From Clostridia bacterium (lineage in GTDB: Bacteria; Bacillota; Clostridia; Christensenellales; Borkfalkiaceae), in the NCBI GenBank assembly GCA_017508485.1, contig JAFVYV010000013.1, positions 1-42,652 on the forward strand: a stretch of 42,652 bases of DNA, read 5' to 3'. The translations under genes and the position numbers were made by a program. Positions 6,794-15,387 of the stretch are shown here, one piece after another. The notes under the pieces are model-generated. The model was given only the letters and a program-made list of their open reading frames with translations. It did no database searches and was not told the DNA's origin. Numbering within the stretch: the first letter of the stretch is position 1; every line of letters starts with the position of its first letter.

Positions 6794-7484
6794 TTATTTT
6801 TGTTTTCTTTATAATACCGTTTTCTTTTTCTAATATATATGCACTTCCACCTGCACTAATTGCGCCGGTCATAACACCGTCAACAAATTCTACTGCACAG
6901 TCGTTTTCAATAGCATAAGCCTTTTCAAAATTAGAAGTTAAAAAAGTTTGGTCAAAGTCAATTACTCTTTCGTTATAGTGTGGGGTCATTAGACCTTCTA
7001 AAATACCTAAACCCTTTCTTAAAACGTAGTCGTCGCCACCTGCCATCATTTCTGAATCGGTGTACATATCAGTAAACCAACATATAGCCCCTGCTGATAG
7101 ACCTGCAATTATCGTGCCTTTTTCATAAGCGTCAAAAAGCATTTTGTCAACACCAAGTTCTTTCCACTTTGCTATCATATACATCGTGTCGCCACCACCT
7201 ATATAAATGGCATCAGCGTTTTCAATTTTGCCTTTGATTTTACCAATGTCCATTTCGCCGTAAACCATTAAGGCAACTTCTGCTTTGATATCAAAAACGG
7301 AAGTGTAAGTTTTTCTAAAACTATTAAAATACGGCATACTATCGTGACTTGCCGTACCTATAAAAAGGGCGTTCGCCCTTTTTTCCCCTGCGTGAAGTTT
7401 TGCAAGGTTTGCTATATATTCATCAATTTTTAAGGTGGTTTTGTTTCTAATTTCGCCACCACCTATTGAGATAATTCGTTTCAT
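6783..7484 (-). CDS. Peptidase E-like protein (family S51, type 1 GATase-like fold)
   Basis: This 233-residue protein has the S51 hallmarks: IYIGGGDTMYM (about residues 95-105) and the nucleophile elbow GLSAGAICWF (about 128-137) with the catalytic Ser. Family members such as peptidase E cleave Asp-X dipeptides, and others are cyanophycinase-like. The exact substrate here is unknown. The start codon overlaps the stop of the upstream phosphatase gene by one base (TAATG) and lacks a clear ribosome binding site, which implies coupling. Its place in a tyrosine-kinase operon is unusual and probably reflects operon convenience. Confidence 0.88.
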   Translation of the reverse strand: MKRIISIGGGEIRNKTTLKIDEYIANLAKLHAGEKRANALFIGTASHDSMPYFNSFRKTYTSVFDIKAEVALMVYGEMDIGKIKGKIENADAIYIGGGDTMYMIAKWKELGVDKMLFDAYEKGTIIAGLSAGAICWFTDMYTDSEMMAGGDDYVLRKGLGILEGLMTPHYNERVIDFDQTFLTSNFEKAYAIENDCAVEFVDGVMTGAISAGGSAYILEKENGIIKKTKINEL

Positions 7485-8164
7485 TATTTTAGTAAAAATT
7501 CTTGTGCGTTTAGTTTGAAAAGTCTTTCTGCCCTATTCTCGCCGTACTTTCTTTTAACAAAGTCGTACGCTTGTTTTAAGTAGTTAAAACGGCTATAGTG
7601 AAGGTCGCTTGCAACAAAATCAACTAGGTCGTTTTTAAGTAGCCACTTCGCTCTTTTTCTTTCCTTTAAAGTGCCGTGGCCTACAACCGTACTTGCGTTT
7701 ACTTGAAACATTGCCTTTTCTTTTAACACCGTTAAAGATTTTTTGTCAATATCGTACCTTTCAACGTGGGCTAAAACAATTTTCTTTTTATGGCGCTTGT
7801 ATAAATACAATATTTCGCTTATATTTTCTAAAGAGTTTTCCAAAGGAAGTTCTTGTAAATAAAAATCAGAACTTGCTAAACTAAAAGAAGACAGGTCGTC
7901 TTCTTTTAAAATCTCGTCATCATAAATTTCTAACCCTAAATAAAGGTTAATTTTTGTAATTTTACTTGCCTTTTTTTTGAACTCTTCAAAAGCCGTTTTT
8001 ATATCACTTACACTCTTTTCATAAGTGGTAGGTTGATAATGCGGGGTTAAAATAATATCAGTCACACCTAAATCTTCTTCCTCTTTCAAAAGGCTAAAGG
8101 CTTCTGCTTCCGTTTTACACCCGTCGTCTATAAAAGGCAAAATATGTGTGTGTATATCTATCAT
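7484..8164 (-). CDS. PHP-type protein-tyrosine phosphatase (CpsB/YwqE-like)
   Basis: This metal-dependent phosphatase of 226 residues belongs to the PHP superfamily. It is expected to dephosphorylate the tyrosine kinase encoded just upstream. The metal-binding residues are visible in MIDIHTHILPFIDDG (N-terminus), LTPHY, GLEIY, LAHVERY and ASDLHYSR. I start at the ATG at 8164. The longer reading frame to 8221 lies inside the kinase gene, and family members begin with MIDIH[ST]H. This ATG follows the kinase stop codon by one base and has only a weak ribosome binding site, so it is probably translated by coupling. No capsule glycosyltransferase genes follow. Confidence 0.9.
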   Translation of the reverse strand: MIDIHTHILPFIDDGCKTEAEAFSLLKEEEDLGVTDIILTPHYQPTTYEKSVSDIKTAFEEFKKKASKITKINLYLGLEIYDDEILKEDDLSSFSLASSDFYLQELPLENSLENISEILYLYKRHKKKIVLAHVERYDIDKKSLTVLKEKAMFQVNASTVVGHGTLKERKRAKWLLKNDLVDFVASDLHYSRFNYLKQAYDFVKRKYGENRAERLFKLNAQEFLLK

Positions 8165-8165
8165 A

Positions 8166-8891
8166 TTACTTTTTGTCGTTAGTCGTATAATATCCATAAT
8201 AACGGTGATATTTGCCGTCAACCATCTTCTTAGGACATTTTGTACATACTACGCTTACAATTTCTATACCGTTTTTCTTAATTTCGTTTACGGCTTCTCT
8301 TACCATACTCTTTTTAGTGCTACCGTATGCTACTAAGAAGATTGAACCATCAGTTATTTTTGAAAGGTGAATATAGTCGGAAACTTCTAATACAGGGGCT
8401 GTGTCTAGTAAAATTACGTCGTATTCCCCTTTTACCTTTTCAACTAATTCTATAAACTTTTGTGAAGTTAATATAAATGATGGATTGTAAACTTTGTTAC
8501 CCCTTGTTAAAACGTCAACGTTAGGGTATTCCGTTTTTTGAATAGCATTTTCACAGGTAATCTTGTCAAGCATTATTTCAACAAGACCTTCTTTATTTTC
8601 TACGTTAAATGCTCTGTGAACGCTTGGTCTTCTAAAGTCAAGGTCTATAATTAACACCTTTTTACCACTAAAACCTAAAGAAACTGCTAAATTACAAGCA
8701 ACTGTAGTTTTTAGTTCGTTTGATACTGATGATTGCATTGAAATTATCTTTTTTCTGCCACCATCCATATATAAAAGAAGGTTGTCTTTTAGCCTGTTAA
8801 AACATTCGTTTGCGTATGAAAAACTGTTATCGGTAACAACTATTGCTTCTTGTAATTCGTCTAAGTTTTTTAAACTATTCTTTTTAGCCAT
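8166..8891 (-). CDS. BY-kinase (CpsD/CapB-like) with degenerate P-loop
   Basis: This 241-residue cytosolic tyrosine kinase-like ATPase is of the split type, paired with the separate membrane activator CpsC upstream. Walker A' IIDLDFRRP (81-89), Walker B DVILLDTAP (158-166) and a C-terminal tyrosine cluster (Y228, Y231, Y232, Y234, Y235) are present. The Walker A loop reads QSSVSNELKTT (53-63). It keeps the Lys and Thr but lacks the Pro and both Gly residues of the usual SSxPGEGKST, so ATP binding may be altered. The ribosome binding site is a strong GGGGGAAG within the end of cpsC. The product probably regulates exopolysaccharide export or another envelope process. Confidence 0.88.
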   Translation of the reverse strand: MAKKNSLKNLDELQEAIVVTDNSFSYANECFNRLKDNLLLYMDGGRKKIISMQSSVSNELKTTVACNLAVSLGFSGKKVLIIDLDFRRPSVHRAFNVENKEGLVEIMLDKITCENAIQKTEYPNVDVLTRGNKVYNPSFILTSQKFIELVEKVKGEYDVILLDTAPVLEVSDYIHLSKITDGSIFLVAYGSTKKSMVREAVNEIKKNGIEIVSVVCTKCPKKMVDGKYHRYYGYYTTNDKK

Positions 8892-8893
8892 AA

Positions 8894-9661
8894 TTATTTC
8901 TTCCCCCTGTTTTGTAAGTCTTCCATACCAATTATGGTATCTACACCGGTAATCTTTCTTACGTCGTCTAAAGATTTTACAGTTTCATCAAAATATTCAA
9001 CAAGAAGTGCAATTGCTACCCCTAAAACAACACCGATAACTAATGCAAAAATCATTATTTTTAATTTTGCGTTAGATACGGTAACCGTTGGATATTCCTG
9101 TAATGAACTTACCGTTATGCTCATATTAAAATACTTAAATGCAGAAGAGTTGCCTTCTTGTCTTTCTTGCGCCTTTTCACCAAACGCTTGGAATAATGAG
9201 TTCAACTTTTCTTTTACGATAAGTTGAGTTTGCGCTTCATCTCCGTTAAACTTTTCTGCATATTTTATGCTCATTATAAAACTGTTTTCAGCAGATTCAA
9301 TATTGATTGAACTTACTGAAATTTGGCTTTCATCTATGCCTTTTTCTGCATAAATTTCATTAGCCCTTAAAATAACAACTTCCGTCGTTACAAATTCAAC
9401 AACGGTTGGCATAAGTTTTTCTGCCAAAATGGTGTCGTTATATTGCGAACCCTTGTTTTCATCAAGCTTAACGTTTACCATTAAATTGCCTGACGCCGTG
9501 TATTTTGGAACGTTAAGGTACGCAAAAACACCGCCGACTGCTAAAGCAACAACGATTACTGCGATAATTAAAAGAATTTTGTTTTTAAGAATTGCAAAAA
9601 AACTTGATAGGCTTATTTCAGTTTTGCCCACTTCTTCCTTTTCTACGAATTTTCCTTCCAT
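8894..9661 (-). CDS. Chain-length determinant / kinase activator (CpsC/Wzz-like)
   Basis: This 255-residue membrane protein has two transmembrane segments (about residues 28-50 and 205-228) flanking an extracytoplasmic domain of about 155 residues. A short cytosolic tail follows, which in this family activates the BY-kinase. The N-terminal motif ISLSSFFAILKNKILLI and the following YLNVPKYTASGNL are typical of the Wzz domain. I start at the ATG at 9661 because AGGAG lies eight bases upstream. The longer frame to 9679 has no such site. It is the first gene of the unit cpsC-cpsD-cpsB-pepE-queH, driven by the promoter at 9711-9739. Confidence 0.9.
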   Translation of the reverse strand: MEGKFVEKEEVGKTEISLSSFFAILKNKILLIIAVIVVALAVGGVFAYLNVPKYTASGNLMVNVKLDENKGSQYNDTILAEKLMPTVVEFVTTEVVILRANEIYAEKGIDESQISVSSINIESAENSFIMSIKYAEKFNGDEAQTQLIVKEKLNSLFQAFGEKAQERQEGNSSAFKYFNMSITVSSLQEYPTVTVSNAKLKIMIFALVIGVVLGVAIALLVEYFDETVKSLDDVRKITGVDTIIGMEDLQNRGKK

Positions 9662-9710
9662 TTTAATTCTCCTATGCAAAAAATGATACTATACCATTTT
9701 TATCCTACTT

Positions 9711-9739
9711 AGTATACCATATTAAACACAAAAAATCAA
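9711..9739 (-). promoter_or_regulatory. SigA-type promoter of the cpsCDB-like operon
   Basis: Minus strand: -35 TTGATT (9739-9734), 17 bp, -10 TATACT (9716-9711). It lies back to back with the promoter at 9759-9787. Confidence 0.8.
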
Positions 9740-9758
9740 GGGTGGTTAACATAATTCC

Positions 9759-9787
9759 TTTACAAAAGGTATATATTTGTGTAAAAT
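9759..9787 (+). promoter_or_regulatory. SigA-type promoter of the M29 aminopeptidase gene
   Basis: -35 TTTACA (9759-9764), 17 bp, -10 TAAAAT (9782-9787), followed by the start codon 30 bases later with an AAGGAT site. Confidence 0.75.
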
Positions 9788-9816
9788 ATCCATATAATTG
9801 AAAAAAGGATAAAGTT

Positions 9817-11043
9817 ATGTTTACAAAAAATCAATTAAAAAAATATTTTTCTTTAGTTCTTAAAATTGGCGTTAATCTTCAAAAAGGGCAAGAACTTGTT
9901 GTTTTTTCACCCGTTGAGTGCGCTGATACAACCAGACTTTTGGTTGAAACTGCGTATAAAGAAGGTGCAAGTCTTGTTCGCGTTAAGTGGGAAGATGAAC
10001 AAGTTAATAGACTAAATTACCTTTACGCTGATATTGACGCTCTTTCAGAAGTGCCTGAATTTATGGTTAAAGAAAAAGACTATATGCTTGACAAAAAGGT
10101 TGCTTATATTGCAATTGATGCCGAAGACCCTAATATTTATAAGGGGGTTGATGAAAAAAGACTTGCTATTTGCGCTAAAAAGCGTGGTATTGCTTTTAAA
10201 AAGTGGCGTGAAGCAACAATGAATAACGAAATTCGTTGGTGCGTTTGCTCTCTCCCTACACTTGCCTGGGCTAAACAAGTTTTCCCTAATTCTAAAACTC
10301 CACTTAAAGATTTAACGGTAAAAATTAAGGAAACTATGCGTTTAGATAGCAAAAACCCTGTTAAAGCGTGGGAACAACACTTAAAAAGGCTTAATAAAAG
10401 GGCAAACTTTTTAAATAAACAAAACTTTGAGTATTTAGAATTTAAAAATGCTTTAGGTACGGATTTAAGAGCAGGACTTGCTAAAGACCACCTTTGGCTT
10501 GCCGCAGAAGAAACTGCTAAAGACAATATTAAGTTTACCGCAAATATTCCTACTGAAGAAATTTTTACCTGTCCACACGCATTTAAGGTGGACGGCGTAT
10601 TAAAAAATGCGTTGCCACTAGTTCATCAAGGAAATATTATTGACAACTTTTCTATCACTTTCAAAGATGGCAAGGTTACTGATTTTTCAGCAGAAAAGGG
10701 CTATGAAACCTTAAAAGAGTTGATTGAAACTGATGAAGGCACTTATCGTTTAGGGGAAGTTGCGCTTGTTCCTAAAAGTTCGCCTATCGCTAAACAAAAA
10801 ATTCTTTATTTTAACACCCTTTTTGATGAAAACGCAAGTTGTCATTTAGCAATAGGTAAAGCATACCCTACCACAGTTAAAAACGGTAGCAACCTATCTA
10901 AAGAAGAATTAGTAAAACTTGGCGTTAACGATTCAACCGAACACGTTGACTTTATGATAGGAACTAGCGACCTTTCAGTTGTTGGTGTTAAGAAGTCTGG
11001 CGAAAGAATTACCATATTTACTGATGGCGATTTTGTAATTTAA
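9817..11043 (+). CDS. M29-family aminopeptidase (thermophilic metalloprotease family, AmpS-like)
   Basis: This cytosolic 408-residue metallopeptidase releases N-terminal amino acids from peptides. Family M29 features are clear: a long N-terminal domain, then GEVALVPKSSPI, NTLFDENASCHLAIGKAYP (about residues 330-348) and the metal-ligand region EHVDFMIGTSDLSVVGV near the C-terminus. Length is normal for the family. The gene has its own promoter, an AAGGAT ribosome binding site and a terminator at 11064-11089, so it is monocistronic. It probably serves peptide turnover. Confidence 0.93.
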   Translation: MFTKNQLKKYFSLVLKIGVNLQKGQELVVFSPVECADTTRLLVETAYKEGASLVRVKWEDEQVNRLNYLYADIDALSEVPEFMVKEKDYMLDKKVAYIAIDAEDPNIYKGVDEKRLAICAKKRGIAFKKWREATMNNEIRWCVCSLPTLAWAKQVFPNSKTPLKDLTVKIKETMRLDSKNPVKAWEQHLKRLNKRANFLNKQNFEYLEFKNALGTDLRAGLAKDHLWLAAEETAKDNIKFTANIPTEEIFTCPHAFKVDGVLKNALPLVHQGNIIDNFSITFKDGKVTDFSAEKGYETLKELIETDEGTYRLGEVALVPKSSPIAKQKILYFNTLFDENASCHLAIGKAYPTTVKNGSNLSKEELVKLGVNDSTEHVDFMIGTSDLSVVGVKKSGERITIFTDGDFVI

Positions 11044-11063
11044 TAAAAATTAAAGCAAAATAA

Positions 11064-11089
11064 AAAACCGTGAAAAAATTCACGGTTTT
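11064..11089. terminator. Bidirectional terminator between the aminopeptidase and rpmF
   Basis: Stem AAAACCGTGAA/TTCACGGTTTT (11064-11074 with 11079-11089) with loop AAAA. It serves both convergent genes. Confidence 0.9.
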
Positions 11090-11125
11090 ATTTTTTGTAA
11101 TCAAACAAAAAACGAAGGAATAAAA

Positions 11126-11317
11126 TTAGTCAGCCTTCTTTTCTTTTTGTTCAACAACGAGTTTGCCATCATAATAGCCACACTTTTTACAAGCTCTGTG
11201 AGGAACTTTTAATTCGTGACATTGTGGGCATTCTACTAGTGCAGGAGCAGTTGCTTTGTAGTTAGCAAATCTGCTATTAGTTCTCATTTTAGAAGTTTTA
11301 CTTTTTTGAACAGCCAT
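11126..11317 (-). CDS. rpmF: Ribosomal protein L32 (bL32), zinc form
   Basis: This 63-residue protein of the large ribosomal subunit has the standard start AVQKSKTSKMRTNSR and two CxxC pairs (C30, C33, C43, C46), which form the zinc ribbon of the C+ paralogue. It follows the yceD-like gene by 21 bases with an AAGGAAGG site, and the two form the conserved yceD-rpmF pair. Confidence 0.98.
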   Translation of the reverse strand: MAVQKSKTSKMRTNSRFANYKATAPALVECPQCHELKVPHRACKKCGYYDGKLVVEQKEKKAD

Positions 11318-11338
11318 TTTATTTACCCTTCCTTTTCT

Positions 11339-11776
11339 TTATTTACAGTTGCATGTTTCTTTATTTAAGTTTTTGCCACAAACTGGGCAAAGTCCTTTAC
11401 AGTCTTCCTTGCATAAAAGACTATAAGGCATTTCTACTATAACGACGTCGTTTACCATTTTTGTTAGGTCAACTTTGTCGTTTATAATTTCATACGCCAT
11501 TTCATCTTCTTTATCAAAAGTTTCTGAAAATGGAACAACCATTTCTTTAACTGCTTCTTCTAAACACCTTGAACAAGCACCTTTTAATAAAAAATTGATT
11601 TCGCCGTCTACGTATACGGTGCCACCTGAAATTACTTCTAACCTACCAAAAACCTTTATCGGTTTTTGAATTTCACAATCAGGTAATGAACATAAGTCTT
11701 CAAATTCTTCATAATCAAAGTAAAAATCTAACTCTGTTTTGCCTGCTGTTTTAAGTTTTTTTAAGTCAATTACCAT
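11339..11776 (-). CDS. yceD: YceD family protein (DUF177), 23S rRNA accumulation factor
   Basis: This 145-residue cytosolic protein belongs to a family linked to accumulation or processing of 23S rRNA and nearly always found next to rpmF. The family signature is present: KGACSRCLEE in the middle (about residues 85-94) and a C-terminal cysteine cluster, LLCKEDCKGLCPVCGKNLN, likely metal binding. It is the first gene of the two-gene unit under the promoter at 11801-11829. Confidence 0.93.
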   Translation of the reverse strand: MVIDLKKLKTAGKTELDFYFDYEEFEDLCSLPDCEIQKPIKVFGRLEVISGGTVYVDGEINFLLKGACSRCLEEAVKEMVVPFSETFDKEDEMAYEIINDKVDLTKMVNDVVIVEMPYSLLCKEDCKGLCPVCGKNLNKETCNCK

Positions 11777-11800
11777 AATTTCCTCTTAAACGGCTGATTT

Positions 11801-11829
11801 ATTATACTATATCAAAAATGCTTTGTCAA
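11801..11829 (-). promoter_or_regulatory. SigA-type promoter of yceD-rpmF
   Basis: Minus strand: consensus -35 TTGACA (11829-11824), 17 bp, consensus -10 TATAAT (11806-11801). This is one of the strongest promoters in the window. I see no clear terminator between it and the ackA stop codon at 11869. Confidence 0.9.
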
Positions 11830-11868
11830 CTTTTTTGATATTATCTTTTTTTAACCTATTTTTATAAA

Positions 11869-13059
11869 TTATTCGGTTAAAGCCTTTGTTTCTCTTGCAA
11901 TTGATAATTCTTCGTTAGTTGGAACTACTAAAATTCTTACCTTTGAAGTTGGCTTACCTAAGTCGCCGATACCACCTTTGTATGCCCAGTTCTTGTCGTT
12001 ATCAAACTCTGCACCTAAGAATTCCATATCTTCCATAACCATTTGTCTAATATCTTCAGAGTGTTCACCGATACCACCTGTGAATACGATAGCATCAACA
12101 CCACCTAAAACTGCTGCGTATGAACCAACGTACTTTTTAATTCTATAACCTACCATTTCCATAGCAAGTTTAGCCTTTTCGTTACCGTTGTTCATTGCTT
12201 CAGTTAAGTCTCTACAGTCAGAAGAAAGTTCGCTTATACCAAGCATACCACACTTTTTGTTTAAGTAGTTAACAACTTCTTCAGGTGTTAAACCAAGTTT
12301 TGCTCTGATAAATTCAACTGCTGCTGGGTCAATGTCACCTGAACGAGTACCCATAATTAAACCTTCAAGCGGTGTAAAGCCCATTGAAGTGTCTTGACAC
12401 TTACCGTCTTTAACGGCTGAAATTGATGAACCGTTACCTAAGTGACAAATAATCATCTTTGCGTTTTTAGTGCCTAAAATCTTTGCAGTTTCTTCAGAAA
12501 CGAATTTATGAGAAGTTCCGTGGAAACCGTACTTTCTAACTTTGTGTTCTTCGTATACTGAGTAAGGAATACCGTACATAAATGCTTTTTGTGGCATTGT
12601 TGAGTGGAAAGTAGTATCAAATACTGCTACCATTGGAACGCCTGGCATAACTTCCATACAACTCTTAATACAAGCAATGTTGCCTGGCATGTGTAAAGGT
12701 CCAAGTTCAACGTTCTTTTCACAAATTTTGATAACTTCTTCATCAATAACAACTGATTCGTGGAAGTCTTCAGCAGAGTGGAGTACTCTGTGACCTACTG
12801 CGCTAATTTCATCAATAGAGTTAAGAGCGCCCTTTTCCTTATCAAGCATAGCCTTAAGAACTAATTCCATTGCTTCTTTGTGGGTAGGCATATCCATTTC
12901 AATTCTTGTTTGCTTGCCGTCAAAAGTCTTTTGTGTTAAAACACCACCCTTAAAAGTAATTCTTTCACATAAACCTTTTAAGATTACGCTTTCATCTTTC
13001 ATATCAATAAGTTGATATTTTAATGATGAACTACCTGCATTTATAACTAAAATTTTCAT
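11869..13059 (-). CDS. ackA: Acetate kinase
   Basis: This 396-residue enzyme interconverts acetyl phosphate and acetate with ATP formation. All family landmarks are visible: the N-terminal phosphate-binding VINAGSSSLKYQL, AVFDTTFHSTMP with the catalytic Asp, KYGFHGTSHKFV, HLGNGSSISAV, TPLEGLIMGTRSGDIDP with the catalytic Arg, and VFTGGIGEHS. It lies 18 bases downstream of pta with an AAGGAG site. The two form the acetate-producing energy pathway of a fermenter. Confidence 0.98.
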   Translation of the reverse strand: MKILVINAGSSSLKYQLIDMKDESVILKGLCERITFKGGVLTQKTFDGKQTRIEMDMPTHKEAMELVLKAMLDKEKGALNSIDEISAVGHRVLHSAEDFHESVVIDEEVIKICEKNVELGPLHMPGNIACIKSCMEVMPGVPMVAVFDTTFHSTMPQKAFMYGIPYSVYEEHKVRKYGFHGTSHKFVSEETAKILGTKNAKMIICHLGNGSSISAVKDGKCQDTSMGFTPLEGLIMGTRSGDIDPAAVEFIRAKLGLTPEEVVNYLNKKCGMLGISELSSDCRDLTEAMNNGNEKAKLAMEMVGYRIKKYVGSYAAVLGGVDAIVFTGGIGEHSEDIRQMVMEDMEFLGAEFDNDKNWAYKGGIGDLGKPTSKVRILVVPTNEELSIARETKALTE

Positions 13060-13077
13060 TTCTTTATCTCCTTTTTA

Positions 13078-14079
13078 TTATGCTTGTAAAGCAGTAATTG
13101 CAACTACTGCAATAATATCTTCAACTGAACAACCTCTTGATAGGTCGTTGATAGGTTTTGCAAAACCTTGGCAAATTGGACCAAGTGCTAAGTAGTTACC
13201 AAATCTTTGTGCAATTTTATAGCCGATATTACCTGCGTTGATGTTAGGGAAAATAAATACGTTAGCGTTACCTGCAACCTTTGAGTCAGGTGCTTTTAAC
13301 TTACCAACTTCTGGCGCAACTGCTGCGTCAAATTGGAATTCCCCGTCTAAAATTAGGTCAGGTGCAAGTTCTTTTGCAATTCTTGTTGCTTCTTGCATTT
13401 TTGGAACTGACTTAAAGAACTTATCATCATTACCAGAACCTTTTGTTGAGAATGAAAGCATTGCAACTCTTGGTTCAATACCTGCAACCTTTTTAGCAGT
13501 TTCTGCAGAAGAAATTGCGATATCAGCAAGTTGTTCTGCGTCTGGTTCAATGTTGATAGCACAGTCGGCAAATACTGCAACGCCGTCTGGGTTGTGTCTA
13601 TTTTCGCCTGGAGCAACCATTACGAAACTACTTGAAACAGTTTTAATTCCAGGTGCAGTTTTAATAACTTGAAGACCTGGACGAAGTGTGTTAGCAGTTG
13701 AGTGACAAGCACCTGATACTAAACCGTCAACGTCGCCAACCTTAAGCATTAAAGCAGCGTACATAGTGTAATCTTTTTCTAAAGTTTCTTTAGCAAGTTC
13801 AGGAGTCATTCCCTTTGACTTTCTAAGTTCAACTAAAAGGTCAATAAATTGTTGTTTTTTAGCGTCTGTTAGTGGGTCAATAATTTGAACACCAGTTAAG
13901 TCAACGTCTGGGTTGTTTGCTTTAATTTCTGCTTCGTTACCTAAAAGCACGATTTTAGCAAGACCTTCTTTAATAATTTCACTTGCAGCCTTAACAACTC
14001 TTGCGTCTTCCCCTTCAGGTAAAACGACAGTTTTGTTTTTTAATTTTGCACCTTCTTTAATTTTTTCAAGTACGTTCAT
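13078..14079 (-). CDS. pta: Phosphate acetyltransferase
   Basis: This 333-residue cytosolic enzyme converts acetyl-CoA and phosphate to acetyl phosphate. It is of the short, single-domain type usual in Bacillota. Typical segments are VVLPEGEDARV (N-terminus), GDVDGLVSGACHSTANTLRPGLQVI, FADCAINIEPDAEQLADIA and NANVFIFPNINAGNIGYKI. It is the first gene of the pta-ackA unit, with a GAGGAG ribosome binding site and a promoter at 14159-14187. Confidence 0.97.
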   Translation of the reverse strand: MNVLEKIKEGAKLKNKTVVLPEGEDARVVKAASEIIKEGLAKIVLLGNEAEIKANNPDVDLTGVQIIDPLTDAKKQQFIDLLVELRKSKGMTPELAKETLEKDYTMYAALMLKVGDVDGLVSGACHSTANTLRPGLQVIKTAPGIKTVSSSFVMVAPGENRHNPDGVAVFADCAINIEPDAEQLADIAISSAETAKKVAGIEPRVAMLSFSTKGSGNDDKFFKSVPKMQEATRIAKELAPDLILDGEFQFDAAVAPEVGKLKAPDSKVAGNANVFIFPNINAGNIGYKIAQRFGNYLALGPICQGFAKPINDLSRGCSVEDIIAVVAITALQA

Positions 14080-14158
14080 TGTTAAATCTCCTCATACAAA
14101 AAGTTAAAAAATACTTTATTATTTTTAAAAATTAGTGTATTATAATAAATACTTAACT

Positions 14159-14187
14159 ATTATACAACAATTATTTTAAAAAGTAAA
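14159..14187 (-). promoter_or_regulatory. SigA-type promoter of pta-ackA
   Basis: Minus strand: -35 TTTACT (14187-14182), 17 bp, consensus -10 TATAAT (14164-14159). A second TATAAT-like box lies about 20 bases downstream. The region is shared with the divergent tmcAL gene, for which I see no clear separate promoter. Confidence 0.7.
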
Positions 14188-14216
14188 TTATAAACTTCAC
14201 TTTTTTGGAGATTTTT

Positions 14217-15365
14217 ATGAATATTTGTGCAATTATTGCTGAATACAATCCTTTTCATAACGGGCACTTAAAACAACTTGATTATGCTAAAAAGGTTTTA
14301 GGGGCTGATAAAATTATAGTCGTTATGAGTGGCAATTTTACTCAACGGGGCGAAGGCGCTGTTTTAGACAAATACAAAAGGGCAAAACACGCTATTTTAG
14401 GTGGCGCTGATATGGTTATTGAACTGCCTACTGTTTTTGCAACTTCTAACGCAGAACTTTTTAGTAAAGGCGCAGTTAAAATCATTAACGACCTTAACGT
14501 AGTTAACACCCTTTGTTTTGGCGTTGAAAGTGGAAAAAAGGAAGATTTTATAAAACTTGCTACCCTACTTAACGATGAAAGTAAAGAGTTCAAGTCTTTA
14601 ATTAAAACTGAACTTGAAAAGGGACTTTCTTTTGCATCTGCAAAGGCAAACGCCGTTAAAACGCTTTACGGTATTGATGAAAGTTTTGTTTCTTCCCCTA
14701 ATTGCGTTTTAGGTATTGAGTACACAAGGGCTTTACTTAAACTAAAAAGCAATATAGAAATTGCCCCTATGCTAAGAACGGGCGACCATAACGACAAAAA
14801 ACTGTATAAGGGTATTACAAGCGCAAGTAGTATTAGGGAAAACTTAGGCAAAAGAAGGTTAAAGTCAGTAGTGCCTACTTTTGTTTATAAAGACTTAAAA
14901 AAGGCAAAAGATTTTGACAAGATTATACTTTCAAACCTAATTAGCGTTGAAAGTGAAAATTTAAGCGAAGTTTTAGACTGTACTGAAGGGCTTGAAAATA
15001 GAATAAAATCGCTTACAAAAGAAAGTTATTCCGTTAAATCTTTAGTAGAAAAGGTGGCAACTAAACGATACACGGAAGCAAGAATTAGAAGAATTTTCCT
15101 TCAAAATATGCTAAAAATTGATGAAAAACTTATAAAAACTGCCATAAAGCAAAAATTGTACGCAAAAGTTTTAGCCACTCGTGATAACGAACTGCTATCT
15201 TTAATTACTAAAAACGGTAAAATTCCTTTGATTATTAGAAAAAGTGATTATAATAACCTTTCAGATACTGCTAAAAAAGTGTTTGATAAAGATATTTTAG
15301 CAGGTGATATTTACGGCTTAGTTGATGAAAATAAGCAAAATGAATTTTATACTTTGATGATGTAA
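14217..15365 (+). CDS. tmcAL: tRNA(Met) cytidine acetate ligase
   Basis: This 382-residue enzyme uses ATP and acetate to make N4-acetylcytidine at the wobble position of elongator tRNA-Met. It belongs to the nucleotidyltransferase (HIGH) superfamily. The N-terminus reads AIIAEYNPFHNGHL, and VMSGNFTQRGEGAVLDKYKRA follows, both typical. I start at the ATG at 14217, which has GGAG (14207-14210) seven bases upstream. The longer frame beginning with TTG at 14205 would include that site. It is divergent from pta-ackA, whose product acetate is the substrate. A terminator follows at 15388-15413. Confidence 0.94.
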   Translation: MNICAIIAEYNPFHNGHLKQLDYAKKVLGADKIIVVMSGNFTQRGEGAVLDKYKRAKHAILGGADMVIELPTVFATSNAELFSKGAVKIINDLNVVNTLCFGVESGKKEDFIKLATLLNDESKEFKSLIKTELEKGLSFASAKANAVKTLYGIDESFVSSPNCVLGIEYTRALLKLKSNIEIAPMLRTGDHNDKKLYKGITSASSIRENLGKRRLKSVVPTFVYKDLKKAKDFDKIILSNLISVESENLSEVLDCTEGLENRIKSLTKESYSVKSLVEKVATKRYTEARIRRIFLQNMLKIDEKLIKTAIKQKLYAKVLATRDNELLSLITKNGKIPLIIRKSDYNNLSDTAKKVFDKDILAGDIYGLVDENKQNEFYTLMM

Positions 15366-15387
15366 AGACAATGTAAAAACAATATAA

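Noticed and set aside
6783..8164. Functional link between queuosine synthesis, peptidase E and tyrosine phosphorylation
   Set aside because: The genes share one unit and overlap, but I see no mechanistic connection. Coupled translation alone does not show a shared pathway.
10137..10526. Minus-strand reading frame of 129 codons inside the M29 aminopeptidase gene
   Set aside because: It is a shadow frame. The plus-strand frame has continuous family motifs, a promoter and a ribosome binding site.
13238..13672. Plus-strand reading frame of 144 codons inside pta
   Set aside because: It is the complementary-strand shadow of a clearly conserved enzyme, with no start signal of its own.
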